Assembly (NCBI GenBank): GCA_020724555.1
Contig: DYGT01000001.1
Coordinates: 129,197 to 177,214, forward strand
DNA length: 48,018 bases
Direction: 5' to 3'
DNA from: Candidatus Microgenomatus sp.
Lineage (GTDB): Bacteria; Patescibacteriota; Microgenomatia; UBA8517
The translations under genes and the position numbers were made by a program. The notes beneath the pieces are model-generated. The model worked only from the letters and a program-made list of their open reading frames with translations, searched no databases and was not told the DNA's origin. This document shows, one piece after another, positions 31,321 to 39,015 of this stretch. The first letter of the stretch is position 1. Each line of letters opens with the position of its first letter.

Positions 31321-31913
31321 TTTTTGCCTCCCTTTAGAGTCTCTAACAAATCTTGTAATTCTTGAGTAACTTGCTCGACAGACTTTGTGCCATCTATCCT
31401 ATGGATTGCGGTAGCTGGCTCAAATACCGCTAAGAGCTTGTCATACCAATATTCAATCCTTTCGGGGAATTTAAGCCACATATTATTTTCATCAATTACT
31501 CGACCGGAGGTAACAGCACGCTCTGCTGAAACTTCAGGAGGAACATCTATAAAAATATAGTGGTCTGGTCTATAAAGCTTGCCTCCAAGCTCGTTAATAA
31601 ACCAACGATATACAGGGTACGCCGAGATTCCTCTTTGTTCTTCAAAGACAGTATAAAAGGTTAGAGTGGATAAGTAACCCCGATCTATCAATTTAATTGG
31701 TGCATCTGTTTCCCTTGCTCGCCGAAGCTTGTCTTCATCTCTTTCAAGAAAAAATTCAGTTGGAGGGTTCTTCAGGTCTGCGGGCCATTCTTTGTAAATT
31801 TTCGCTACATCAGCAGAAGTTATTGCCTGCATTGCAGTCGTTTTTCCACAGCAAGAGAGACCCTCTAAAAAGATTGTTAAAGTTTCTGGTAGATGTCTTA
31901 TTTCTGCGCTCAT
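31317..31913 (-). CDS. P-loop nucleoside/nucleotide kinase (thymidylate kinase-like)
   Basis: A 198-residue kinase. The Walker A is GLSCCGKTT at 18-26, LIDRGYLSTLTFYTVFEEQR resembles the DR motif that binds the phosphate acceptor in dTMP-kinase-like enzymes, and a LID-like segment with SGRVIDENNMWLKFPERIE follows. The substrate cannot be read from the sequence. It lies 11 nt downstream of the ITPase-like gene and overlaps the glycosyltransferase by 4 nt, so all three are co-expressed. Confidence 0.75.
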   Translation of the reverse strand: MSAEIRHLPETLTIFLEGLSCCGKTTAMQAITSADVAKIYKEWPADLKNPPTEFFLERDEDKLRRARETDAPIKLIDRGYLSTLTFYTVFEEQRGISAYPVYRWFINELGGKLYRPDHYIFIDVPPEVSAERAVTSGRVIDENNMWLKFPERIEYWYDKLLAVFEPATAIHRIDGTKSVEQVTQELQDLLETLKGGKK

Positions 31914-31924
31914 GCGCCCGATAC

Positions 31925-32494
31925 TCAGGCAGAAGTCAAGTTATATTCTTTAACTAAATATTCAGCAAGCTTTATCCAACAATCCATATTCCAAAGCGAT
32001 AGTCTTTCTGTTTCTGAAAGGGTTCCAATTGGTTTGTCATAACCTTGTGGAATATAAAGCTGATCAATAGTCGATCCTTCACCTTGTGCTTCTATTGCTA
32101 GTTTTCCAGAATTTCGAGCTATAAAGCTGACAGGATCTTTTCCCGGTTCGCAATATGTTACGCATACTGGGCTGTACACTGTCCTGTTTTCTTTACCACT
32201 CATCAAGTTTAGCAAATCTTGAGGAGTAAACCACTGGTTTATAAATTTGATAAAGGGTCCGGGGAATCCGTTTAAAGCCTCAATGTAATATGCAGCATCT
32301 GTGACGACAACAGACTTGCCTAAGTGGTCACTAGCATACTTGGCTGAAAATTCTGCTACCTTTTGACAATCTGTGTGTTGAATTTCAGGAGTTTCAATTT
32401 TTTGATTAGTTAAGTTAATAGGGTATTTTGCCAAAATCATTCTTGCTTGTTCAAGCTTTCTTTGATTGCCGGTAACGAAAATTAAGTCAAACAT
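31925..32494 (-). CDS. HAM1/RdgB-like nucleoside triphosphate pyrophosphatase
   Basis: A 189-residue protein of ITPase size. The N-terminal FVTGNQRKLEQARMIL contains the nucleotide-binding TGN-x2-K motif, EIQ near 57 fits the acidic metal site, and VVTDAAYYIEALNGFPGPFI matches the central loop, where the usual Glu-Asp pair is reduced to Thr-Asp. Family members hydrolyse dITP/XTP to the monophosphate. It is first in an operon with a kinase and a glycosyltransferase, an unusual partnership that suggests a modified nucleotide metabolism. Two tandem promoter-like repeats precede it. Confidence 0.8.
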   Translation of the reverse strand: MFDLIFVTGNQRKLEQARMILAKYPINLTNQKIETPEIQHTDCQKVAEFSAKYASDHLGKSVVVTDAAYYIEALNGFPGPFIKFINQWFTPQDLLNLMSGKENRTVYSPVCVTYCEPGKDPVSFIARNSGKLAIEAQGEGSTIDQLYIPQGYDKPIGTLSETERLSLWNMDCWIKLAEYLVKEYNLTSA

Positions 32495-32498
32495 ATGG

Positions 32499-32534
32499 CT
32501 TGGGTATTATAGCTGTCTTGGGTATTATAGCTAT
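32499..32534 (-). repeat. Tandem 18-bp repeat doubling a -10 box
   Basis: CTTGGGTATTATAGCTGT is repeated directly with one change (GT to AT). On the minus strand each unit contains TATAAT, so the rdgB-like operon has two -10 boxes 18 bp apart. Confidence 0.6.
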
Positions 32535-32597
32535 TAAGAAGCATAAAGTAAATTAAGTGTTGAAAAGCTTAAGATATTTGCTAAAGTAGAAAAATTT

Positions 32598-33082
32598 ATG
32601 ACCTTACCAATAAAAGAAGGAGAACCAACTCCTGTTCAAACAATGACTATGATCACATTTACCTATCTGAGAGAGAGGTTAGAACAATCACGGGATAAAA
32701 GAAACACCATGATGGGTGGTTTGGGAGGAGCCGCCCTCTGTTGTTCGAGATTTACAACTTTTAGATGCCGAGATTGATTGGATAAACCAAGTTCTAGAAA
32801 ATAGCGAGGTGTTTCCTGCAAGGGAGGAAACTGATACTGTCGGCATTGGCAATATAGTGAGACTCAAATTTATAGATGAAGAAGAGGAAGAAACCTTCGA
32901 TTGGGCACATCCATTGATGCCTCTTTTTCTGCTGGAAACGTACCATGGATTTCAACGGAAAGTTTACTTGGGAAGTTCTTGAGGGCAAAAAGCAAGGAGA
33001 GACTATCTTATATCAACTTCCAAGATCAGATCAAAAATTGTTTGTAAAAGTTCTGGAAATTTTACCCGAAGTTAAACCATGA
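32598..33082 (+). pseudogene. GreA/GreB-like transcript cleavage factor, frameshifted
   Basis: Several frames together rebuild a Gre factor. Frame 1 is an N-terminal helix (TYLRERLEQSRDKRN). Frame 2 is RDLQLLDAEIDWINQVLENS followed by DTVGIGNIVRLKFIDEEEEE, the coiled-coil end and start of the C-terminal domain. Then comes WISTESLLGKF, and finally EGKKQGETILYQLPRSDQKL with VLEILPEVKP to the stop at 33080. At least two frameshifts break it. Gre factors rescue backtracked RNA polymerase; here the gene is dead. Confidence 0.7.
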
Positions 33083-33253
33083 CTAGCAGTATTTGACCCC
33101 AACCTTATTATTCGAATAAACTCCTAATCAGAAATTAATAAAAACTCCTATAATTCGCGATAAAATGCGCTGTGCTGAATGAAAAAAGTAAATTAGATAA
33201 TAGTGAAATAAGAAAAAGGATATGTCAAGTACCCCTTTTGGTAGACACGAATT

Positions 33254-34054
33254 CTAATACAGGTGTTTGTGTTTGAAAACGTTTGGTGGCATCTTTAGGG
33301 TTGTATGAATACGCTGGTTGTTGTAATAGAAAATTACTTGGTGAATTGCCTCAATAAGCTCTCCTGGTGTTTCAAATCTCTCAAATTCAAGCCCCAAGTC
33401 AGTCTTGAAATTATTGTAAAAGCTCTCCTGGTAGCCATTTTCCCAGGGGCTACTTTTCTTGCTCATTGATATTTGTATTCCTAATTTACCCATAAGCTCT
33501 GAGTATTCTTTTGAGCAGTACTCACTCCCTTGATCTGTATGTACCACTTTAGGCAAACCAGTATTTAGTACTGCATCCCAAAAGGCCTCAAGCACAAACT
33601 CCTTTGTGTGCTTGGTTGAGATACTCCAGCCAACAATCTCTCGTGTAAAAAGGTCCATAAAAGTGGCAAGATAGACAAATCTTTTGTTCCACCTCAGATA
33701 TGTAAAGTCCCCAACATAAACAATTCCTGAACTCAATGGGCAGAGGCCTTTGATAAGATTTTGGTACTCTGCCTCTGGTCTCCTCTCATCCCTCCTTTTT
33801 CTCCACCTTGCTTTTCTTTTGTATGGTTTAATTCCATATAGTTTCATGACTCTTCTGACTCTCTTCTTGCCAATACATAAGGCTAGAGCTATTCTTCTGT
33901 GGCCATAGCTGGGGTGGGCTGACATCACAGAAAGGATTTGTTGCCTCAAGACCTCATCTTTTGATACAAGTTTTTGTACCTTGTAAACAGAAGCCCTTGA
34001 TAATCCAAGAACAGCACAAATCCTTTCCTTGTTGAAAGAAGGAAACCTAGTCAC
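33254..34054 (-). CDS. IS3-family transposase OrfB (DDE integrase domain), copy 2
   Basis: A 266-residue protein identical to the OrfB at 28381, with HTH_21-like and rve domains and an intact DDE triad. Identity of the two copies points to very recent movement or gene conversion. It overlaps orfA by one base and can be read as an OrfAB fusion through the A8 slippery run at 34077-34084. Confidence 0.9.
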   Translation of the reverse strand: MTRFPSFNKERICAVLGLSRASVYKVQKLVSKDEVLRQQILSVMSAHPSYGHRRIALALCIGKKRVRRVMKLYGIKPYKRKARWRKRRDERRPEAEYQNLIKGLCPLSSGIVYVGDFTYLRWNKRFVYLATFMDLFTREIVGWSISTKHTKEFVLEAFWDAVLNTGLPKVVHTDQGSEYCSKEYSELMGKLGIQISMSKKSSPWENGYQESFYNNFKTDLGLEFERFETPGELIEAIHQVIFYYNNQRIHTTLKMPPNVFKHKHLY

Positions 34055-34323
34055 TAACCCCTTGAAGACATCTCTCTTTTTTTTAGCTTTGTCAAATCCA
34101 TTGTAAGAGCCCCAACTATGGCTTTTAATTCCTCATTTTCCCTCCTCAGTCTCCTCACCTCCATTACACTGGCACCAGAATCTGCTTTCCCCCTCAGCCA
34201 ATAGTAAATAGTCTTTGTACTCACTCCATAATCCTTTGACACATCAACTACCTTGGCTCCACCTTTAATTTTAGATATGATCTCCTCTTTGACTTCTTTT
34301 GATATTCCTGCCAACTTAACCAC
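34054..34323 (-). CDS. IS3-family transposase OrfA (HTH), copy 2
   Basis: An 89-residue HTH plus coiled-coil protein identical to the OrfA at 29181. It lies just inside the right terminal repeat (about 34355-34380), where its promoter should be. Confidence 0.9.
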   Translation of the reverse strand: MVKLAGISKEVKEEIISKIKGGAKVVDVSKDYGVSTKTIYYWLRGKADSGASVMEVRRLRRENEELKAIVGALTMDLTKLKKREMSSRG

Positions 34324-34363
34324 CCCCTAGTCAGTAAGATTCATTTTAGAATCTGTGTCTACT

Positions 34364-36712
34364 TTAATGGGTACCTGTCACAAAGATAAAGTCAGTTTTG
34401 GCTGGATCATTGATTGCGCCTGTGTAATAAATGTCCTCAACATTGTCTGGGTCTTCACCGAGTTTAGTAAGCATTCGCTCAAAAAACTCCCGCTCATCCT
34501 CGGAGTCAAAGTTGTAAGGATCGTAATGAAAGCCAAAGAGCGGTAGTTGCCCAGCCTTTACCTTGTAATCTTTCAGTTCCAGCACATATTTTTCCAGAGA
34601 GGTTTTGTTGACTCTGATATGGGTCACATAGGAGGTTTTACCGTCAATGGTTTCTTCCTCGAATCCTTTTTGTTTGATAAGAGCTAATGCCTCCTCGACT
34701 GTTTCATTGACCACTTTGTAGCGCATGGTTTGTTTTTCTATTTGGGAGCGTATAAGTTCCAGTTCAAACGCTCCGATTTCACCCTCTGGGTATAAGCCTT
34801 GAAGCAGTTTATAAGTTTTTAATGAGTCCAGGCGGTAGGCATGAGCCAGGACTACGGCAGCTTGGAATAGATCAATCTTTCTGTCTGTCACCGCTCCTTT
34901 CTGAGTTCCCACTTCAACCAGCACCCCTTTCCTTTGGGCTTTGGACATAGAGTAAATAGTCTTTTCAAAGGATTTGACCGTTTCTTTGCCTGGTTTATCG
35001 ATTTTTAGATTTTCTGCAGCTTTCGAGTCTTCTGGGACTATCTTTTGGATGAGCTTTTTAACCAGCAATGGTTCAAGCTCAATCTTTCTGAGGGTCACCT
35101 TGACTGATACCATGTCAGCTGCAACCCTATTGAGATCGTCCAGCCCTTCCCCAAAGGTTTCTTGCAACTGCCGATCAAGAATGGAGACATTATCTTTTGA
35201 GAGATAAATCTTAGCTTTCTTGGTGTTGCCATTAACCTGCCTTAAACATCGACTGGCAGCTTGTAAAACAAAGTTATTGCTTGAAGTGAGTTTCCTTGCC
35301 AGGGCTGTAGCAAATAAGGATAGGCAGTTCCACCCTTCCGTGCCTTTATTAACAAGTAGGAAGACTCGGTAGGGCAGTTTGGGATCGTTGATGCGGTTGT
35401 CAAAAAGGTCTTTGACCTCGTCTGTTGATTTATTATGCACTGGTAAGACGACTGAAGGGTCGATTTTAAGAGAGATGAGAGTTTGCTCAACTATTGGTTG
35501 AGCTTTTTCTAAATCACCGATCTGGGGGAAGTAGATTGCCAGCTTTGCGTATTCGCCGCTTTCGACTCGGACATCTTTGTATTCCTGGAAGAAGTCTTTG
35601 ACAATATCGATCACAAAGTCTTTCTCGGAGACCTTCGGATAAGCCATAATGTTGCCCCTAACTTCTTTGAGGATGCCGTCTTCAATGCCCTGGGACAGCC
35701 CATACCAGTAAATAACATCCCGCAGCAGCTGTCTTTGGTAGTAAGGAGTGCCTGTGGTGTTAACAACTGCCAGAAGATTGGTTTTTTCACTGATGTAGTT
35801 AATGGTCTGGCGCACCCGCTTGAGATCCTCTGCTAATGCTTGTCCGTAGGTGTGATGCGCTTCGTCTGAGAAGACCGCCAGGTGAGGCAGTGAAGTGATG
35901 GTTTGCAGTCTTAAATTAGCCACCAGCTGCTTTGCTTCTTCAACTTCCAGTTTCAACTGCCCTGAGAGAAGGGATTTGGGGATGCTGTTCTTTTGAAGCC
36001 GTATCTTCTCGGTGTTGGTGACGATGACATTAAAGGAACTGCCTCGGATAACAGGGATGTCTTTCTCACCATCTCTGGTGTAGGTGAATTTAACATTGGT
36101 GATAAAGGATTTATAAAAACGGGGAGGAAGTATCTTGTCATAGGGAGTATCTGAGATTTCCTTTAATGCACCTAAAATAGTTTTTCCAGGCGCAAAGACC
36201 AGAGCATTTTTGATAAAGATGCCGTCTTCATCCTGATATTCCAAAGCCATCACAAACTCGGTAGCGATAATAGAGGCGATCAGGATTGTCTTACCCGCTC
36301 CCATTGCCAATGCCAGGATATAACTGGGGTATGAAAGGGTAAGTGTCTCCCTCAAAGCTTCAAGCTTATACTTCTTAACAAAGACATTATCAGTTTTTAC
36401 CTTTTCGAAGATTGTGTCTATTCCGCCTCCTGCCAGTAACAAGTCGGTTAGATCCTCCTCTGACAGAGAAATCCCAAGAGCTTTCAGCAGATCCTTACCT
36501 TGGAAGTATTCTTTATAAAGCTCAAAGATATTAGGTGTGTTTTTGACCAAGCGCAGATACCAGTAAGTTTCGAGTGCCTCAAATTGTGCTTGTCTTAGAA
36601 AATTATTTTTATTGAAGTTTAGGATGGTTGCAATAACAGGGTAGGAGGAGGGATAACCCTGCTGTCTCCAGTTAATTACATCTGATTTTAATTGTTGATA
36701 TAAGTTGCTCAT
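34364..36712 (-). CDS. Type III-like restriction helicase (Res), C-terminally truncated by IS copy 2
   Basis: A 782-residue superfamily 2 helicase. Motif I is AMGAGKT (136-142), motif II is DEAHHTYG, motif III is NTTGTP, then NKGTEGWNC and QAASRCLRQ (motif VI). The family makes ATP-driven DNA translocases of restriction enzymes with a C-terminal nuclease. Here native sequence ends at DFIFVTG and the last codons lie within IS copy 2 (native part begins about 34381), so the endonuclease domain is missing. No partner methyltransferase is present in the window. It follows a small HTH gene by one base. Probably a disabled defence gene. Confidence 0.8.
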   Translation of the reverse strand: MSNLYQQLKSDVINWRQQGYPSSYPVIATILNFNKNNFLRQAQFEALETYWYLRLVKNTPNIFELYKEYFQGKDLLKALGISLSEEDLTDLLLAGGGIDTIFEKVKTDNVFVKKYKLEALRETLTLSYPSYILALAMGAGKTILIASIIATEFVMALEYQDEDGIFIKNALVFAPGKTILGALKEISDTPYDKILPPRFYKSFITNVKFTYTRDGEKDIPVIRGSSFNVIVTNTEKIRLQKNSIPKSLLSGQLKLEVEEAKQLVANLRLQTITSLPHLAVFSDEAHHTYGQALAEDLKRVRQTINYISEKTNLLAVVNTTGTPYYQRQLLRDVIYWYGLSQGIEDGILKEVRGNIMAYPKVSEKDFVIDIVKDFFQEYKDVRVESGEYAKLAIYFPQIGDLEKAQPIVEQTLISLKIDPSVVLPVHNKSTDEVKDLFDNRINDPKLPYRVFLLVNKGTEGWNCLSLFATALARKLTSSNNFVLQAASRCLRQVNGNTKKAKIYLSKDNVSILDRQLQETFGEGLDDLNRVAADMVSVKVTLRKIELEPLLVKKLIQKIVPEDSKAAENLKIDKPGKETVKSFEKTIYSMSKAQRKGVLVEVGTQKGAVTDRKIDLFQAAVVLAHAYRLDSLKTYKLLQGLYPEGEIGAFELELIRSQIEKQTMRYKVVNETVEEALALIKQKGFEEETIDGKTSYVTHIRVNKTSLEKYVLELKDYKVKAGQLPLFGFHYDPYNFDSEDEREFFERMLTKLGEDPDNVEDIYYTGAINDPAKTDFIFVTGTH

Positions 36713-36713
36713 A

Positions 36714-36899
36714 TTATATTTTCATTAATTTTTCTATGTCTTCTGGTCGATAGCGCCTGTCTCCTCGCTCGTTTACCCTTATGGCTTTGAGTTTCCCGCG
36801 CTTGTCCCAACGCCTTAAAGTCTCCACATGCACATTCAGGATCTCTGAAGCCTGTTTTATTGTTAGCAACTTTGGCAATGTCGTGTTTTTCTTCGGCAT
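36714..36899 (-). CDS. MerR/excisionase-family HTH protein
   Basis: A 61-residue DNA-binding protein: LPKLLTIKQASEILNVHVET, then LRRWDKRGKLKAIRVNERGD and YRPEDIEKLM. This is the complete winged helix-turn-helix of excisionase-like or MerR-like small regulators. Its stop lies one base from the start of the restriction helicase, so it may regulate that gene. A truncated sister copy is at 22851-22925. It is divergent from the arsR-type gene. Confidence 0.75.
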   Translation of the reverse strand: MPKKNTTLPKLLTIKQASEILNVHVETLRRWDKRGKLKAIRVNERGDRRYRPEDIEKLMKI

Positions 36900-36962
36900 A
36901 CCTCAACAAAAGTATACTAAAACTAAGGAGAAAAAGTAATAGGGTTTCTTGATTCTTTCCCG

Positions 36963-36992
36963 TTGACTTTTCATCAACTGCTTTCATATAAT
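36963..36992 (+). promoter_or_regulatory. Promoter of the arsR-redox operon
   Basis: TTGACT (36963-36968), an 18-nt spacer and TATAAT (36987-36992). The predicted start is about 36999, which is the A of the second ATG. Confidence 0.7.
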
Positions 36993-37009
36993 ATGAACAT
37001 GGGTTCATA
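36992..37009. promoter_or_regulatory. Candidate ArsR/SmtB operator palindrome
   Basis: TATGAAC-ATGG-GTTCATA is a perfect 7-4-7 inverted repeat over the end of the -10 box and the transcription start. It resembles the TGAAC/GTTCA-type operators of ArsR/SmtB repressors, so the first gene probably represses its own operon. Confidence 0.6.
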
Positions 37010-37322
37010 CAGTTGTTGCTCACCATCAAGTAAGGAATCAAAACAAGTCGAGTCGTTATCCTCACTTCTTAAGTTGGTGTCCGAGGAAAGCCGTTTAAAG
37101 CTCTTGTGCATTCTTCGCCGAGGGGAGCATTGTGTGTGTGAGCTGATGGAGCATGTAGATATGTCCCAGAGCCTGATTTCCCATCACCTCAAGGATTTAA
37201 AGGATGCTGGTGTTGTTACGGACAACAAGCAGGGTTTGCGGGTGTATTACTCGCTTACCGATAAAGGCAAGCAGATTACCAATTTGTTATTTAAGATTTC
37301 TGAAAAGGGGGTGGCTTTATGA
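36999..37322 (+). CDS. ArsR/SmtB-family metal(loid)-responsive repressor
   Basis: About 107 residues. I take the start at the ATG at 36999, where transcription should begin; an ATG at 36993 would add two residues but lies directly after the -10 box. The N-terminus MGSYSCCSPSS has a Cys pair. The winged HTH includes RGEHCVCELMEHVDMSQSLI, with the Cys-Val-Cys of the ArsR sensor helix, and SHHLKDLKDAG. It should bind a thiophilic metal(loid) and leave DNA. Its stop overlaps the next start by 4 nt; it heads a six-gene operon. Confidence 0.85.
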   Translation: MGSYSCCSPSSKESKQVESLSSLLKLVSEESRLKLLCILRRGEHCVCELMEHVDMSQSLISHHLKDLKDAGVVTDNKQGLRVYYSLTDKGKQITNLLFKISEKGVAL

Positions 37323-37561
37323 AAATCCAAGTCTTAGGTTCAGGCTGTCCTACTTGCAAGAAGCTGTATGAACTAACTCAGCAAGCGGTCAAAGAGCTCA
37401 ATCTTAACGAGGAGGTTGAGTATATTACCGATGTCTCAAAGATCATTGAAATGGGAGTAATGTCCAGCCCTGTTCTTGCCGTTGACGGAAAGCCTGTCAT
37501 GGTTGGTTTCTTACCCGATGTAGAGAAAGTTAAGAGTCTTCTTAAGGAGGCGCAGAAGTAA
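37319..37561 (+). CDS. Small thioredoxin-family protein (CPTC)
   Basis: An 80-residue mini-thioredoxin/glutaredoxin-like protein. Cys10-Pro-Thr-Cys13 lies after the first strand (IQVLGSGCPTCKKLY), and the cis-Pro loop is VMSSPVLAVDGK. It belongs to the small redox-active disulfide proteins often encoded with ArsR and COG0701 permeases. It is cytosolic and may pass electrons to the permease or reduce its substrate. The start overlaps arsR by 4 nt and the permease begins 3 nt after the stop. Confidence 0.85.
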   Translation: MKIQVLGSGCPTCKKLYELTQQAVKELNLNEEVEYITDVSKIIEMGVMSSPVLAVDGKPVMVGFLPDVEKVKSLLKEAQK

Positions 37562-37564
37562 TTT

Positions 37565-38545
37565 ATGGATATTTTTAGACCCTTACAACTTTTTGCTGAT
37601 CTTGCCACCTACGGGTGGCTCAATTTAGGCAGGCAGTCTTATTTGGGCAGTGCTGTCAATTTCTTCATTTATGATGTTCTAAAAATCGGATTGCTTTTGG
37701 TGGTTATCAACTACTTCATGGCGATTACCCGCTACTATTTCCCGATGGAGAAAGTGCGGGATATGCTTACCAAAAGACGCTGGTTTGGGTTGGATTATCT
37801 ATTTGCTGCCGCACTGGGTGTTATCACTCCGTTTTGCTCCTGCTCTTCTATACCGCTTTTTATTGGCTTTGTGGGTGCAGGAATCCCTTTGGGGGTGACT
37901 TTTGCCTTCCTGATCAGCTCTCCACTGGTTAATGAGTCCTCTTTATATCTGTTTCCTGCAATGTTTGGTATGAAGGTAACTGTTTTATATAACCTGGTTG
38001 GTATTGCTGTGGCAGTTCTGGGAGGAATGTTAGTTCATCGGTTGCGAGTTGAAAAATATGTCAAACAAGAACTATTGAAGTTTAAATCCAGAAAACAAGT
38101 CGAGGAAGAACATGGAGGATTGGCATTACCCCCCAAAGAACTCCTGGGTTATTTTTGGAAAGACGGCATGGCAATTACCAAAGAAGTGTTTCCTTATGTG
38201 GTCTTGGGGGTTGGTATCGGAGCTTTGATTCATGGTTTCGTCCCTGCCCATCTGGTGGAACAATACTTGGCAGTCGAAACTTGGTGGACAGTTCCTTTAG
38301 CAACACTTTTTGGGTCTCCTTTGTATGCTAATTCGGTTAGTGTTATTCCTGTAATGGAGGCTTTAGTCCTTAAGGGTGTGCCTCTGGGAACAGCGCTGGC
38401 TTTTATGACGGCGATTGTGACTGTTTCTATCCCTCAAGCGATGATTTTAAAAAAAGTCATGAAATGGGAACTATTGACTTTATTTTTCGGAATTACAATC
38501 ATCGGCATTATGGTCATGGGTTATTTATTTAACTGGATTTTATAA
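37565..38545 (+). CDS. ArsP/COG0701-like permease
   Basis: A 326-residue protein with about eight membrane helices. The first repeat has the signature FCSCSSIPLFIGFVGAGIPL, then FAFLISSPLVNESS; the second has LATLFGSPLYANSVSVIPVM. The cysteines match those that bind trivalent arsenicals in ArsP of this family. It may export an organoarsenical or another thiophilic compound; the substrate is inferred from the family and the ArsR partner. It is central in the operon, two bases before the CPHC gene. Confidence 0.85.
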   Translation: MDIFRPLQLFADLATYGWLNLGRQSYLGSAVNFFIYDVLKIGLLLVVINYFMAITRYYFPMEKVRDMLTKRRWFGLDYLFAAALGVITPFCSCSSIPLFIGFVGAGIPLGVTFAFLISSPLVNESSLYLFPAMFGMKVTVLYNLVGIAVAVLGGMLVHRLRVEKYVKQELLKFKSRKQVEEEHGGLALPPKELLGYFWKDGMAITKEVFPYVVLGVGIGALIHGFVPAHLVEQYLAVETWWTVPLATLFGSPLYANSVSVIPVMEALVLKGVPLGTALAFMTAIVTVSIPQAMILKKVMKWELLTLFFGITIIGIMVMGYLFNWIL

Positions 38546-38547
38546 GT

Positions 38548-39015
38548 ATGAAACAAGCTATTTTTACTATCGCTATCATCCTGGTTATCGTTGGTCTGCT
38601 TACTGCAGTGGTTTTAGGTAGTAAGGGCAGAAAAGCTGACACACAAGCCACACAGCAGCCTTCAGGGGCTGCTTCTTCAGCGACTCCCGCTCTCAGCATC
38701 CAAATGCCTATTTTCTTCTATGGTAATACCTGCCCGCACTGCGCCGATGTTGAGAAATGGATGCAGGAGAATAAGATTGAAGAGAAAATTGAAGTTGTTA
38801 AAAAAGAAGTGTATGACAACCGAGCCAATTCTCTGGAGTTGTCCCAAGCGGCAGAAAGCTGCGGTCTGGACACCTCTTCAATCGGTGTGCCGTTTCTTTT
38901 TACTCCTGAAGGCAAGTGTCTTATTGGCACGCCTGATATTGTTGGCTATTTAAGCGATAAAGCTGGTTTGTCTGGCAGTAATGAGGCAACCGAGTCTGGA
39001 AAGGAGGCTGAATGA
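38548..39015 (+). CDS. Redox-cassette anchored thioredoxin-fold protein, CPHC (island copy)
   Basis: A 155-residue protein with an N-terminal membrane anchor (about 5-24), a Ser/Thr/Ala linker (30-52), and a thioredoxin-like domain with NTCPHC (Cys62, Cys65), SCGLDTSSIGVPFLFTPEGK and a further Cys after it. This matches the core protein at 20529 in motif order and spacing. The domain should lie outside the cytoplasm. It is the fourth gene of the ArsR operon and overlaps the next gene by 4 nt. Confidence 0.85.
   Translation: MKQAIFTIAIILVIVGLLTAVVLGSKGRKADTQATQQPSGAASSATPALSIQMPIFFYGNTCPHCADVEKWMQENKIEEKIEVVKKEVYDNRANSLELSQAAESCGLDTSSIGVPFLFTPEGKCLIGTPDIVGYLSDKAGLSGSNEATESGKEAE

Larger units (their letters stand above)
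33223..34380 (-). mobile_element. IS3-family insertion sequence, copy 2
   Basis: The same 1158-bp element and orientation as 28350-29507, with no difference noticed by eye. It truncates the restriction-helicase gene on its right. Flanks (GGATA left, CAAAG right) show no target duplication, consistent with recombination between copies or a deletion. Confidence 0.9.

Noticed and set aside
33083-33222. Short open frame (GTG at about 33172) running into IS copy 2
   Set aside because: Only 17 codons remain before the IS, with no recognisable motif; it could be a truncated 5' end but evidence is too thin.
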